This document shows positions 55,044 through 63,731 of a stretch of DNA of 64,000 nt, piece after piece. Below the pieces are notes generated by a model. It ran no database searches and was not told the DNA's origin. It saw only the letters and a program-made list of their open reading frames with translations. The stretch is from Pedobacter jejuensis. Its GTDB lineage: Bacteria; Bacteroidota; Bacteroidia; Sphingobacteriales; Sphingobacteriaceae. The stretch spans positions 25,051 through 89,050 of the forward strand of contig NZ_RBEE01000006.1 in the NCBI RefSeq assembly GCF_003725795.1. The letters run 5' to 3'. Numbering within the stretch: position 1 is the stretch's first letter; each line of letters starts with the position of its first letter. The position numbers and the translations under genes were made by a program.

Positions 55044-56593
55044 TTACAGCAGATTTATACATTCGAGTAAGTACTGATGAACAGGCTGATAAGGGATATT
55101 CGCAGCGCAACCAGGAGGAGGTTCTACAGAAATATTGTTTCTCCAGAGATATCAAAGTTAGGAAAGTTGTTTTCGAAGACCATTCCGCTAAAAGCTTCGT
55201 GCGGCCCGCATGGCAAAAATTATTGGCTGATCTAAAAAAGAAGAGAGGACAAACGAATTTGGTACTTTTTACCAAATGGGACAGATTCAGCAGAAATGCA
55301 GGTGATGCCTATCAGCTGATAAAAATTTTGGCCGATCTCGGTATAGAGCCTCAGGCCATTGAGCAACCACTTGATATTTCCATTCCAGAAAATAAAATGA
55401 TGCTGGCTTTCTATCTCGCTGCTCCAGAGGTTGAGAATGACAGAAGAGCGCTCAATACTTTTCATGGAATGAGACGAGCAAGGAAAGAAGGGCGATGGAT
55501 GGGGCCTGCTCCCATAGGTTATACTAACAAGGTTACCGAAGACGGGCGTAAGTATATTTGTCCTATAGAGCCCCAAGCTTCAATAATGAAATGGGTATAT
55601 GAAGAATTATCTACAGGTAAGTGGTTCATTGATCAAATCTGGAAGGCAGCATCGGATAAAGGGCTGAAGACAGGTAGAAAAAATTTTTGGCAGATTATTA
55701 GAAATCCCATTTACTGCGGTAGGATACCCATTGCGAAATATAAGGACGAGGAAGCCCATACAGTTATAGGGCAACATAAAGCGATAGTTTCGGAAAGAAT
55801 CTTTTATAAAGCTATGGATGTTTTGAACGGCAGAAACAAACCAAGAAAGACGACTATATCATCTCCTGATGCGCTTCCCTTGCGTGGCTTTCTGGTATGT
55901 CCAAAGTGCGGCTACATGCTCTCAGGTAGTGCTTCAAAAGGGTACAGCAAGCACTATCACTATTACCATTGCTTTTCAAAATGTGGTGTGAGATATAACG
56001 CGGACAAAGTCAATAAACTTTTCGTGGAAGAGTTAAAAAAATACACTATAGATCCACTGTTGCATGAGGCCTATGTGATGATTTTGAAGCAGGTTTATCA
56101 AGCTTTTGCAAGTGAAGATAATAATGAATTGTCAAATGTAAAAAAACAGCTGGATGAGTTTAATATTAGAATTTCGAAGGCTAGGGATAAAATGCTTAAT
56201 GATGTAATTCTTGATTTTGAGTACAGGAAAATAAAATCAGACTGTGAAAGAAATATCCTTATTCTTGAAAATAGACTCATCGATTTATCCAGGGGCAGAG
56301 AGAATATTGGTGAATTAATCGGGAAAGCAACTGGATTGCTCAAAAACCTTCATGAAACATATATAGAGGCGGATTCTGAGGGAAAAAGGAGATTAATTAG
56401 TTCGATCTATCCCCAAAAGCTCACTTTTGACGGAACACAACATCGAACTGTTCGAATGAATGAAGCTGTACGCGTTCTAGGTACTTTAAAGGCCGTTTTC
56501 GAGGGCAAAAAAAAGGGGCAAATCAAAGAAAAATTTGATTTGCCCACTATGGTAGCGGGGAGCAGGATCGAACTGCCGACCTCAGGGTTATGA
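55040..56593 (+). CDS. Large serine recombinase (integrase) of the element
   Basis: The 517-residue protein has a resolvase catalytic domain (about 1-140: YIRVSTDEQ with nucleophile S11, FTKWDRFSRNAGDAY), a Recombinase domain (about 150-260: ARKEGRWMGPAPIGYTN, IIRNPIYCGRI), a zinc ribbon with CPKCGYMLSG, and a coiled coil (about 350-430). It is the element's integrase. The final residues are unusual: the frame crosses the tRNA terminator hairpin (KFDLPTMVA) and then the antisense strand of the tRNA gene (GSRIELPTSGL). Integration therefore decides the C-terminal tail. Confidence 0.93.
   Translation: MITADLYIRVSTDEQADKGYSQRNQEEVLQKYCFSRDIKVRKVVFEDHSAKSFVRPAWQKLLADLKKKRGQTNLVLFTKWDRFSRNAGDAYQLIKILADLGIEPQAIEQPLDISIPENKMMLAFYLAAPEVENDRRALNTFHGMRRARKEGRWMGPAPIGYTNKVTEDGRKYICPIEPQASIMKWVYEELSTGKWFIDQIWKAASDKGLKTGRKNFWQIIRNPIYCGRIPIAKYKDEEAHTVIGQHKAIVSERIFYKAMDVLNGRNKPRKTTISSPDALPLRGFLVCPKCGYMLSGSASKGYSKHYHYYHCFSKCGVRYNADKVNKLFVEELKKYTIDPLLHEAYVMILKQVYQAFASEDNNELSNVKKQLDEFNIRISKARDKMLNDVILDFEYRKIKSDCERNILILENRLIDLSRGRENIGELIGKATGLLKNLHETYIEADSEGKRRLISSIYPQKLTFDGTQHRTVRMNEAVRVLGTLKAVFEGKKKGQIKEKFDLPTMVAGSRIELPTSGL
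56502..56556. other. Right attachment site (attR) inside the recombinase 3' end
   Basis: This 55-base segment matches attL at 32672-32726 with three differences; 56529-56556 is identical. It forms a 12-bp hairpin (GGGCAAATCAAA with TTTGATTTGCCC). It lies within the recombinase coding sequence and next to the tRNA 3' end, and includes the last four tRNA bases plus CCA. Confidence 0.85.
56506..56547 (-). terminator. Element-supplied terminator of tRNA-Met
   Basis: On the minus strand, directly after the tRNA CCA, the hairpin GGGCAAATCAAA/TTTGATTTGCCC is followed by eight T. It replaces the original tRNA terminator now at attL and doubles as recombinase coding sequence. Confidence 0.7.
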
Positions 56594-56626
56594 ATCCTGC
56601 GCTCTAACCATCTGAGCTACCCCGCC
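56550..56626 (-). tRNA. tRNA-Met (anticodon CAU)
   Basis: A full cloverleaf reads from 56626 to 56550: acceptor GGCGGGG/CCCCGCT with a G1-U72 wobble, D stem GCTC/GAGC, anticodon loop TTCATAA with anticodon CAT, T arm GGCAG-TTCGATC-CTGCT, and an encoded CCA. The anticodon stem has an A31-C39 mismatch. CAU could be elongator Met or, if modified to lysidine, Ile2; I favour Met. It is intact despite serving as the integration site. Confidence 0.93.
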
Positions 56627-56762
56627 GGGTAAAAATATTTGCTTATATTACAAATATTCGTTTGGTTATTTTTTCGAGTTGCAAATATAGAATAAATTAC
56701 CTTTCTTTAGAAAAATAAAATAAAAAAAGTAGTCCGGAAATTTAAACCGGTTTTGAATTGAC

Positions 56763-57143
56763 ATGGCAGATAAGAAAAAATTCACGCTCGAATACGAAGT
56801 TAAATCGTCACCGAGGATACTGTATAGTTTTATAAGTGAGCCCAATGGCCTTTCGCAGTGGTTTGCCGATGATGTTAATTTTCGCGATCAGGTTTATACT
56901 TTTACATGGGATGATGAAGAGCAAAAAGCTAAGCTTGTTTCTATAAAAGAAAATAAACTCGTTAAGTTTAAATGGCTTGATGACGAACCTCAATGCTACT
57001 TTGAAATGGAAATCGTTCAGGATGAATTAACTAACGATGTTGCGCTTGCCATCACCGATTTTTCTACTGATGAGTTACTTGCAGAAAAAAGATTAATTTG
57101 GGATAACCAGATTGATTACCTCATTAGCGTTTTAGGTGCGTAA
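56763..57143 (+). CDS. START-like (SRPBCC/AHSA1-type) protein
   Basis: The 126-residue protein has the helix-grip pattern of AHSA1-like START domains: FTLEYEVKSSPRILYSFISEPNGLSQWFADDV, described by its SPxxLYxxISxPxGLxxWFA motif, then a series of beta strands and a C-terminal helix (EKRLIWDNQIDYLISVLGA). It is the first chromosomal gene right of the element, 137 bases from the tRNA. It ends 30 bases before the LptF/G gene. Its ligand is unknown. Confidence 0.8.
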   Translation: MADKKKFTLEYEVKSSPRILYSFISEPNGLSQWFADDVNFRDQVYTFTWDDEEQKAKLVSIKENKLVKFKWLDDEPQCYFEMEIVQDELTNDVALAITDFSTDELLAEKRLIWDNQIDYLISVLGA

Positions 57144-57161
57144 TATTTATTATGCTTTGTT

Positions 57162-57169
57162 TACCTTTG
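57162..57169 (+). promoter_or_regulatory. -7 box next to the lptF/G start
   Basis: TACCTTTG matches TAnnTTTG and ends four bases before the GTG start, giving an almost leaderless arrangement. No -33 TTG is evident. Confidence 0.35.
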
Positions 57170-57173
57170 TTAG

Positions 57174-58598
57174 GTGAAAAAAATACATCTTTTAGTAATT
57201 AAAACATTCATAAGGCCATTTATTGCTACATTCTTCGTAGTAATGTTTATCCTTTTAATGTTTTTTCTTTTTAAATATGTAGATGATCTTATTGGCAAAG
57301 GCTTCGAATGGTACACGATTTTAGAATTAATGTACTACCAATCGATGGTTCAAATTTCTATGGCACTACCCCTTTCGGTTTTGCTTTCTTCCATCATGAC
57401 TTTCGGCACACTTGGTGAAAATTATGAATTGGTAGCCATCAAATCAGCAGGAATATCCCTTCAAAAAGCCATGAGACCACTTGTGGTTCTGATTCTGCTG
57501 CTTACCGTTGGTTCATTCATATTCTCAAATTTCATTTTACCTAAAGCCAACCTCAAATTTTATTCTTTAATGTACGATATGAGGAATAAAAAATTGGCGT
57601 TTCTAATCAAGCCCGGTGTTTTTAACAACAGTATTCCTGATTATTCCATACGTGTTGATAGTAAAGATGAAAGCGGGAAAATGAATGGAATAATGATTTA
57701 CGACCATAAAGGAACTAATGGAATCCCCAAGGTAATTATGGCAAAAGAAGGTGAAATGGTTAAATCATCCGACGGAAAATTCTTAGTATTTAATTTAAAA
57801 GATGGGGTAACTTACGAAGAACAAGCCAGTAGTAGCGGAATTTATAACCCTCGACAAGTAATGCTACGCAGTAGGTTTAAAGAAACTAAGCCAAAATTTG
57901 ACATGAAATCTTTTGATTTGAGTAAAACCGATCAAAATGCATTTGGAAATAGCACAGTAATGCTCAACCTAAAAGGCATCGAAAGAAAACGCGACTCTTT
58001 GCAGAAGCAGATGGATACGCTGCACATCAACACAACCAGAACTTTAAGCAACAATTTTAAGCAAAACAATATTGCTGTTGGATATTCAAAAATTAAAACC
58101 ACCCCGAAAACGATAAACGATAATATTTTAAAGGATATCCCGAACGGTTCGCGATTACAAAGCATGCAAAATGCAGCAAATACAATATCAGTTATTACTC
58201 AGAATCTAGCTAATGGCGCACCAAGGCAGGAAGATCTGAGAGGCGAAATTGTATTTACCAGTGTAGAATATCAACGAAAATTTACTTTAGCTGCTTCATG
58301 CATTTTGTTGTTTTTTATCGGCGCACCACTTGGAGCAATTATAAGAAAAGGTGGAATGGGCTTACCGGTTGTTATAGCAATTGTCTTTTTTTTAATTTAT
58401 CATATTATAACAACTGTAGCGGAAAAATCTGCTCGTGAAGGTTCAATAAATCCAATATTTGGAATGTGGATTGCATTCATTCTACTCACACCATTGGCAG
58501 TTTTTTTAACTTATAAAGCTACCGTAGATTCTGCCTTGTTCGACGTGAATTATTATAAACAGTTGTTTATAAAGTTGCTGAAAATTAAGCAACGATAA
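57174..58598 (+). CDS. LptF/LptG-family LPS export permease
   Basis: LptF and LptG form the membrane part of the ABC machine that lifts LPS from the inner membrane to the Lpt bridge. The 474-residue protein has the six-helix YjgP/YjgQ arrangement: three helices in the first 120 residues (RPFIATFFVVMFILLMFFLFKYVDD), a large periplasmic domain and three C-terminal helices (FTLAASCILLFFIGAPLGAIIRKGG). A polar segment (about 255-345, rich in Asn, Gln, Lys) extends the periplasmic part. The start is GTG just after a promoter box. Which of the two paralogs it is cannot be settled here. Confidence 0.87.
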   Translation: MKKIHLLVIKTFIRPFIATFFVVMFILLMFFLFKYVDDLIGKGFEWYTILELMYYQSMVQISMALPLSVLLSSIMTFGTLGENYELVAIKSAGISLQKAMRPLVVLILLLTVGSFIFSNFILPKANLKFYSLMYDMRNKKLAFLIKPGVFNNSIPDYSIRVDSKDESGKMNGIMIYDHKGTNGIPKVIMAKEGEMVKSSDGKFLVFNLKDGVTYEEQASSSGIYNPRQVMLRSRFKETKPKFDMKSFDLSKTDQNAFGNSTVMLNLKGIERKRDSLQKQMDTLHINTTRTLSNNFKQNNIAVGYSKIKTTPKTINDNILKDIPNGSRLQSMQNAANTISVITQNLANGAPRQEDLRGEIVFTSVEYQRKFTLAASCILLFFIGAPLGAIIRKGGMGLPVVIAIVFFLIYHIITTVAEKSAREGSINPIFGMWIAFILLTPLAVFLTYKATVDSALFDVNYYKQLFIKLLKIKQR

Positions 58599-58658
58599 TC
58601 GCTGTTTTCCTTTACTTCTAAATGATATATACTTAAATAAAAATGCTCAATAAGGTTG

Positions 58659-58666
58659 TACCTTTG
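58659..58666 (+). promoter_or_regulatory. -7 box upstream of ribBA
   Basis: TACCTTTG (TAnnTTTG) lies 59 bases before the ribBA ATG, leaving a short AT-rich leader. No FMN riboswitch fold is present in the 127-base gap. Confidence 0.35.
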
Positions 58667-58725
58667 TATTAATGGTTTAATAAGCATCATTTAGCATGTT
58701 TAAATCATATTGTAATTAAGTTAAA

Positions 58726-59937
58726 ATGCAAACAAAATTAAACACCATACAAGAAGCTATTGATGATATCAAAGCTGGAAAAGTTGTTATCGTTGTAGAT
58801 GATGAAGATAGGGAAAATGAAGGCGATTTTTTAACTGCCGCAGAGAATGCAACACCCGAGGTTATAAACTTTATGGCAACTTATGGGCGAGGTTTAATTT
58901 GTGCATCATTAACTGAAGAACGCTGTGATGAATTAAATCTGAACTTGATGGTTGGCAAAAATACCGCTACTCATGAAACCAATTTTACAGTTTCTGTTGA
59001 TTTAATTGGGCATGGTTGCACAACTGGTATTTCGGCAAGCGATCGCTCAAAAACCATGATGGCTTTAGTTGATCCTAACACCAACCCTGAAGAACTCGGG
59101 AGACCTGGTCATATTTTTCCACTTAGGGCTAAAGATGGTGGTGTAATCAGAAGAGCAGGCCATACGGAAGCATCAGTAGATTTAGCCAGACTTGCAGGAA
59201 TGAAACCTGCCGGTGTTTTAGTTGAAATTTTAAAAGAAGATGGTGAAATGGCTCGTTTACCCGATTTGTTTAAAATTGCGGAACAGCATCAGCTTAAAAT
59301 TATTTCTATTGAAGATTTAATTGCTTACAGATTAGGCATTGATAGCCTGGTTAAACAAGAGGTAACCATAGATTTACCGACCGAATGGGGAGATTTCAAA
59401 ATGACTGCGTATACCCAATTGGATAATAATGCAACCCATCTTGCCATTTATAAAGGTGAATGGGGTGCTGATGAGCCTATTCTTGCTCGTGTTCATAGCT
59501 CATGCGTAACAGGAGATATTTTTGGATCTTGCCGCTGCGATTGCGGACCACAACTACATAAAGCTTTCGAAATGATAGAGAAAGAAGGAAAAGGTATAGT
59601 TGTATATATGAATCAAGAAGGTCGTGGAATTGGGTTAATTAACAAACTTCGCTCTTACAACTTACAGGATGCCGGTTTTGATACCGTTGAAGCCAACATA
59701 AAATTAGGATTTAAGGGCGATGAACGTGATTATGGTGTTGGAGCCCAAATTCTAAGATCGCAAGGAGTAACTAAAATGCGTTTAATGAGTAATAACCCAA
59801 CCAAAAGAGCTGGCTTAATTGGCTACGGATTAGAAATCGTAGAAAATATTCCCATCGAAATTGAAAGCAATATACACAACGAACGCTATCTTAAAACTAA
59901 AAGAGATAAAATGGGTCATTCCATTATGAAGGGATAA
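58726..59937 (+). CDS. ribBA: Bifunctional DHBP synthase / GTP cyclohydrolase II
   Basis: RibBA makes both riboflavin precursors: DHBP from ribulose 5-phosphate and the pyrimidine from GTP. The N-terminal RibB half (about 1-205) has [12 protein letters not shown], the residues [18 protein letters not shown]-like [11 protein letters not shown] and [13 protein letters not shown]. The C-terminal RibA half (about 210-403) has the zinc cysteines in [18 protein letters not shown] and [14 protein letters not shown]. The length is standard. With ribF at 3950 it shows the chromosome makes its own flavins. Confidence 0.96.
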   Translation: MQTKLNTIQEAIDDIKAGKVVIVVDDEDRENEGDFLTAAENATPEVINFMATYGRGLICASLTEERCDELNLNLMVGKNTATHETNFTVSVDLIGHGCTTGISASDRSKTMMALVDPNTNPEELGRPGHIFPLRAKDGGVIRRAGHTEASVDLARLAGMKPAGVLVEILKEDGEMARLPDLFKIAEQHQLKIISIEDLIAYRLGIDSLVKQEVTIDLPTEWGDFKMTAYTQLDNNATHLAIYKGEWGADEPILARVHSSCVTGDIFGSCRCDCGPQLHKAFEMIEKEGKGIVVYMNQEGRGIGLINKLRSYNLQDAGFDTVEANIKLGFKGDERDYGVGAQILRSQGVTKMRLMSNNPTKRAGLIGYGLEIVENIPIEIESNIHNERYLKTKRDKMGHSIMKG

Positions 59938-60210
59938 ACAATCCCCAATATTTATTTTTGGTAAAGGAATATAGTTTTTTGAGTGGTTTGATTTGCCATA
60001 TATTCCAATTACTTAGTAACCACGGTTTATTCACGATAAACCAAATGGATAATCATTTTTAAATATATCTCAAACATAGATTACCCAAAAGGCTATTAAA
60101 GAATTATTCGTCTATATTCACTCAAAGCTTTATCTTGTGCTATCATTTGATTATAATGGTTTATCAGGTGATGATTAAGAGGATTTTGAATCTCACTCTG
60201 TTGCGGATAA
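59938..60210. other. Intergenic gap ribBA to GT2
   Basis: This 273-base AT-rich gap holds no gene, clear terminator or repeat that I can support. Confidence 0.4.
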
Positions 60211-61143
60211 ATGAAAAAGTTAGTATCGATTGTCATCCCTGCTTACAATGAAGCTGATAACATTTTTGTAATTTTAGAAAGCATAAAAAAAGTATTTTCT
60301 ACACTAAATTATGATTACGAAATCATACTAATAGATGATGGAAGTGCTGATAATACGCTTCAAAACATTCGCAATTTTGCTTCGTCATCCGAAAATATTT
60401 TTTTTCTCGAATTCTCCAAAAATTTCGGCCACCAATTAGCTGTAAAAGCAGGTATGGATAATGCCTTTGGTGATTGTGTGATATCGATGGATTGTGATAT
60501 GCAACATCCACCAGACCTTATTCCTGATATGTTAAATAAATGGGAAGAAGGTTTTGAAGTTGTTTACACCGTTAGAGAAGACGATAAAAATCTTTCCAAA
60601 GGAAAGAGAAAATCATCTGGTTTATTTTATAAAATTTTAAATTGGCTATCAGACATTGAATTGGAACCTGGTGCTGCCGATTTTCGTTTATTAGATAAAA
60701 AAGTAGTTAATGTATTTAGAAGCTTTAACGAAAACGAGCCATTTCTACGTGGCTTAGTGAAGTGGTTAGGCTTTAAACAATATGCCATAAAATATAATCC
60801 TGGTGCTAGGTTTTCTGGTGAAAGCAAATATACCTTCAAAAAAATGTTTAGGTTGGCATTGCATGGCGTTACATCGTTCAGCATCAAACCATTATATTCA
60901 GCAGTTTATTTAGGCTTTATTTTATCTTTCGCTTCAATACTGTATGTTCCATATATTATTTATGCTTTTGTTAATAATGTAGAGGTTTCTGGATGGGCTT
61001 CTGTAATTATGACTATTGTCTTTTTCGGTGGCCTGCAATTAATTATATTAGGCATTATTGGCATTTACGTTGGTAAAATGTTTATGCAAGTAAAAAACCG
61101 ACCAAATTATATTATCCGTTCAACTAATATTCCTGTAAAATAA
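60211..61143 (+). CDS. GT2 glycosyltransferase with two C-terminal membrane helices (GtrB/ArnC-like)
   Basis: The 310-residue protein has a polyprenyl-phosphate glycosyltransferase domain (about 1-230): VSIVIPAYNEADNI, EIILIDDGSADNT, VISMDCDMQHPPDLIP with its metal-binding acidic motif, and FRLLDKKVV. Two membrane helices (about 228-255 and 265-290) follow, the GtrB/ArnC/DPM1-type layout. It loads a sugar onto undecaprenyl phosphate or a similar lipid. It overlaps the polysaccharide deacetylase gene (TAATG), so both probably act on the same surface glycan or glycolipid. Confidence 0.88.
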   Translation: MKKLVSIVIPAYNEADNIFVILESIKKVFSTLNYDYEIILIDDGSADNTLQNIRNFASSSENIFFLEFSKNFGHQLAVKAGMDNAFGDCVISMDCDMQHPPDLIPDMLNKWEEGFEVVYTVREDDKNLSKGKRKSSGLFYKILNWLSDIELEPGAADFRLLDKKVVNVFRSFNENEPFLRGLVKWLGFKQYAIKYNPGARFSGESKYTFKKMFRLALHGVTSFSIKPLYSAVYLGFILSFASILYVPYIIYAFVNNVEVSGWASVIMTIVFFGGLQLIILGIIGIYVGKMFMQVKNRPNYIIRSTNIPVK

Positions 61144-61919
61144 TGGTGCTTTTAAGTTTCGATATTGAAGAATTTGATATGCCGTTTGAGTATGGAAAAG
61201 ATATCTCCTTTAAAGACCAAATTGCCATTTCGAGAGCAGGAACAATTGCGATTCTCGACATTTTGGATAAATATGAAATAAAAGCAACATTTTTTTGTAC
61301 GGTAACTTTTGCAGAAAACATACCAGATTTAATTAAAAGCATAATTGATAATGGCCATGAATTGGCTTCTCACGGATACTACCATTCTAATTTCAAGCCA
61401 GAACATCTTCTTCAATCAAAATTAAAGCTCGAAGAACTTTCGGGTGCAGAAATTGTAGGCTATCGAATGGCCAGAATGATGCCTGTAGATGAAAAGGAAA
61501 TTGAAAAAGCAGGTTACGTTTACAATACATCTATCAACCCAACCTACCTCCCTGGCAGATATAATAATTTTAATATTTCAAGAACATTCTTTACTAAAGA
61601 AAACGTTTTACAAATTCCAGCCTCAGTTAGTCCATTAATAAGATTTCCATTATTTTGGCTATCCTTTCACAACCTGCCCTTGAGCATTTATAAAATGCTT
61701 GTAAGTTGGACTTATAGAAAAGATAAATACCTTAATATTTATTTCCACCCTTGGGAATTTACCAATTTAGACGATTTTGAGCGATTTGGTTTTCCAGCTT
61801 ACATCAGGAAAAATACAGGAGAAAAAATGATTAACAGAATGGAAAATCTAATTTTATGGATAAAATTCAAGAACTATCGATTCGGAACTTTTAAAGAATT
61901 CATTAAAGGCATCAAATAA
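61143..61919 (+). CDS. Polysaccharide deacetylase family protein
   Basis: The 258-residue protein has the NodB-type fold of carbohydrate esterase family 4: SFDIEEFD (catalytic and metal-binding acids near residues 7-8), ATFFCTVTFAE, and the metal-binding histidines in HELASHGYYHSNF. It also has GYRMARMMP and the late YFHPWEFTNL typical of the DUF3473 subgroup. There is no signal peptide, so it should act in the cytoplasm, in line with deacetylating a lipid-linked precursor made by the overlapping GT2 gene. The substrate is not known. Confidence 0.88.
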   Translation: MVLLSFDIEEFDMPFEYGKDISFKDQIAISRAGTIAILDILDKYEIKATFFCTVTFAENIPDLIKSIIDNGHELASHGYYHSNFKPEHLLQSKLKLEELSGAEIVGYRMARMMPVDEKEIEKAGYVYNTSINPTYLPGRYNNFNISRTFFTKENVLQIPASVSPLIRFPLFWLSFHNLPLSIYKMLVSWTYRKDKYLNIYFHPWEFTNLDDFERFGFPAYIRKNTGEKMINRMENLILWIKFKNYRFGTFKEFIKGIK

Positions 61920-61970
61920 AAAGCTAAGCTAATTTTTCAGTATCAAACAAGTCAAATATAAACTTAGAAA

Positions 61971-63731
61971 CTATTGGTAGCTTTCAGCTAATTTTAATGC
62001 GTTGTATGCATTAACAATTCCTCCGCTAACACAAATCTCACTAAAAGGAACCCTAACGTTGTCGCCCTTTTCATTTTTATACTTTACTTTATGTTCAACT
62101 TTCGTTACAGATTTAATGATTATCTCCCGAACCTGTTCCGGTTTTAAATTAGGATAATAACTTAAAATTAAAGCTGCTAAGCCAGAAACCACAGGGGATG
62201 CCATACTTGTACCGTCCAAATCTTCATATTTATTATCTGGTACCGTAGAGTTTATTAAGAAACCGGGTGCAAAAACATCAACATTATACTTTCCATAATT
62301 AGAAAAATCAGCCTTTAAGTTATCGTCATCTTTGTAAGCACTGGCGCCAACTTCAATCCAATTGGATGCATGAGGAAGTTGAAATTTCGTAGAATCAATA
62401 GCAATTGGTTTAATTGTAGCAGGTCTGCCAATCGATGGGCGCATTCCCATTCCATTATTTTGCATAACTGGTTTAGGTGGTGTAAAATCATCTGGATTTG
62501 GCTTTTTATGTTGTTGTTTATAAGCCTCCGCTTCCTTACTTTCATAAAATTTGTTTGGATAATTTTCTATCACATCATTATTTTGATTGTCGTTTCCAGC
62601 TGCATGAACTAATAATACACCTTTAAGTTCAGCATACTTAACAGCCTCATCAACTACTTTTTTATCCCATTTGTATGCTTTACCAAAACTCATATTAATA
62701 ACTTTTGCTCCGTTATCAACTGCATACCGAATCCCATTTGCTACATCTTTATCTCGTTCATCACCAGTTGGCACTACTCTTATAGCCATAATCTCCACAT
62801 TATTGGCTACACCTAAAATTCCCAACGTGTTTTGTCTATTTGCACCAATGATACCAGAAACATGTGTTCCATGCAATGCATCAGGTCCTTTTACATCACT
62901 ATTTCCATAGTTTCTTTGGTACGAATTGGAATAATCGTCGCCTACTAATTCTGCCCTTTTATCATATTTAGGATTTAGATTATATTTTAACATTGCATCA
63001 TATTGCTTGTAAGCATCCTTGATACTTTTGTAAAACTTTTCAAAACTACCCTCTTCCTTCGAACCTTTCCTTATAATAGTTTTAACCTGTTCCTCTATCT
63101 CATCATCCGCTTTGTAATTTTCTATATCTTGATAAACTGGAATCTCTTTGCCTGTGGTTTTCGATACGGAATCTAATACCTTATTTATAGCAAGCAGTAC
63201 AGAAAATGTTTCACTGGCATCATTATATTTCTTGCCAAAATCTCCCGCTACCTTCTTATAAATCTTAAACTCTTCTTTTTGCGCACTATCTAATGGGGTT
63301 AAATTAGTGGTAGATTGATATTTAGGATGATAAATACGATATAATCGAATAAGTTCTAAATTATCAAATTCCAAATTACCTTTCTTAGAGCCAATGAAGT
63401 TCCAACCATGAACATCATCTATGTAGCCATTCCCATCGTCGTCAATTCCATTACCCGGAATTTCATTTTTATTAGTCCACAATACATCTTTCAAATCCTG
63501 ATGATTTACATCAACACCTCCATCAATTACTGCTACAATAATTTTCTCCTTAGGCTTTTTATCTTTTAAAATTTCTTTGTAAGCTCTTTCAGTACTGATG
63601 CCGAAATAGCCGCTCTCTGCTAAATCTAAGTTAAACCAGTTTGCAGGTAATTTTACATTCTTACTTTGTGCAAAACTTAATGTATTAACACATATCAACG
63701 AACAAAATAACAGCAACCTTTTCAAGTTCAT
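61971..63731 (-). CDS. Secreted subtilisin-like serine protease (S8)
   Basis: The 586-residue protein starts MNLKRLLLFCSLICVNTLS, a signal peptide ending near SFAQ. The catalytic triad is complete: Asp in VAVIDGGVDVNHQD (about residue 70), His in ALHGTHVSGIIG (about 287) and Ser in DGTSMASPVVSGLAALIL (about 530). An insertion of roughly 150-180 residues, rich in Lys and Asp, separates Asp and His, much longer than in classical subtilisins. The longer frame from 63764 adds an unlikely N-terminus, so ATG 63731 is used. It faces the deacetylase gene end to end. Confidence 0.9.
   Translation of the reverse strand: MNLKRLLLFCSLICVNTLSFAQSKNVKLPANWFNLDLAESGYFGISTERAYKEILKDKKPKEKIIVAVIDGGVDVNHQDLKDVLWTNKNEIPGNGIDDDGNGYIDDVHGWNFIGSKKGNLEFDNLELIRLYRIYHPKYQSTTNLTPLDSAQKEEFKIYKKVAGDFGKKYNDASETFSVLLAINKVLDSVSKTTGKEIPVYQDIENYKADDEIEEQVKTIIRKGSKEEGSFEKFYKSIKDAYKQYDAMLKYNLNPKYDKRAELVGDDYSNSYQRNYGNSDVKGPDALHGTHVSGIIGANRQNTLGILGVANNVEIMAIRVVPTGDERDKDVANGIRYAVDNGAKVINMSFGKAYKWDKKVVDEAVKYAELKGVLLVHAAGNDNQNNDVIENYPNKFYESKEAEAYKQQHKKPNPDDFTPPKPVMQNNGMGMRPSIGRPATIKPIAIDSTKFQLPHASNWIEVGASAYKDDDNLKADFSNYGKYNVDVFAPGFLINSTVPDNKYEDLDGTSMASPVVSGLAALILSYYPNLKPEQVREIIIKSVTKVEHKVKYKNEKGDNVRVPFSEICVSGGIVNAYNALKLAESYQ

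Larger units (their letters stand above)
32699..56556. mobile_element. 23.8-kb integrated element at tRNA-Met, peptide-secretion cargo
   Basis: The element is bounded by imperfect direct repeats whose 28-bp perfect core lies at 32699-32726 and 56529-56556. The right end carries a large serine recombinase and a coupled small ORF. The interior holds the peptide export, disulfide, glycosyltransferase and regulator genes, plus several relics. The intact tRNA gene lies just outside the right end. The interior differs from the flanks in having long gaps, decayed genes and no housekeeping functions. No conjugation or plasmid replication genes are seen, so transfer would depend on another system. Confidence 0.85.

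Noticed and set aside
58599..58725. FMN riboswitch upstream of ribBA
   Set aside because: The gap is short and AT-rich and lacks the conserved FMN aptamer core.
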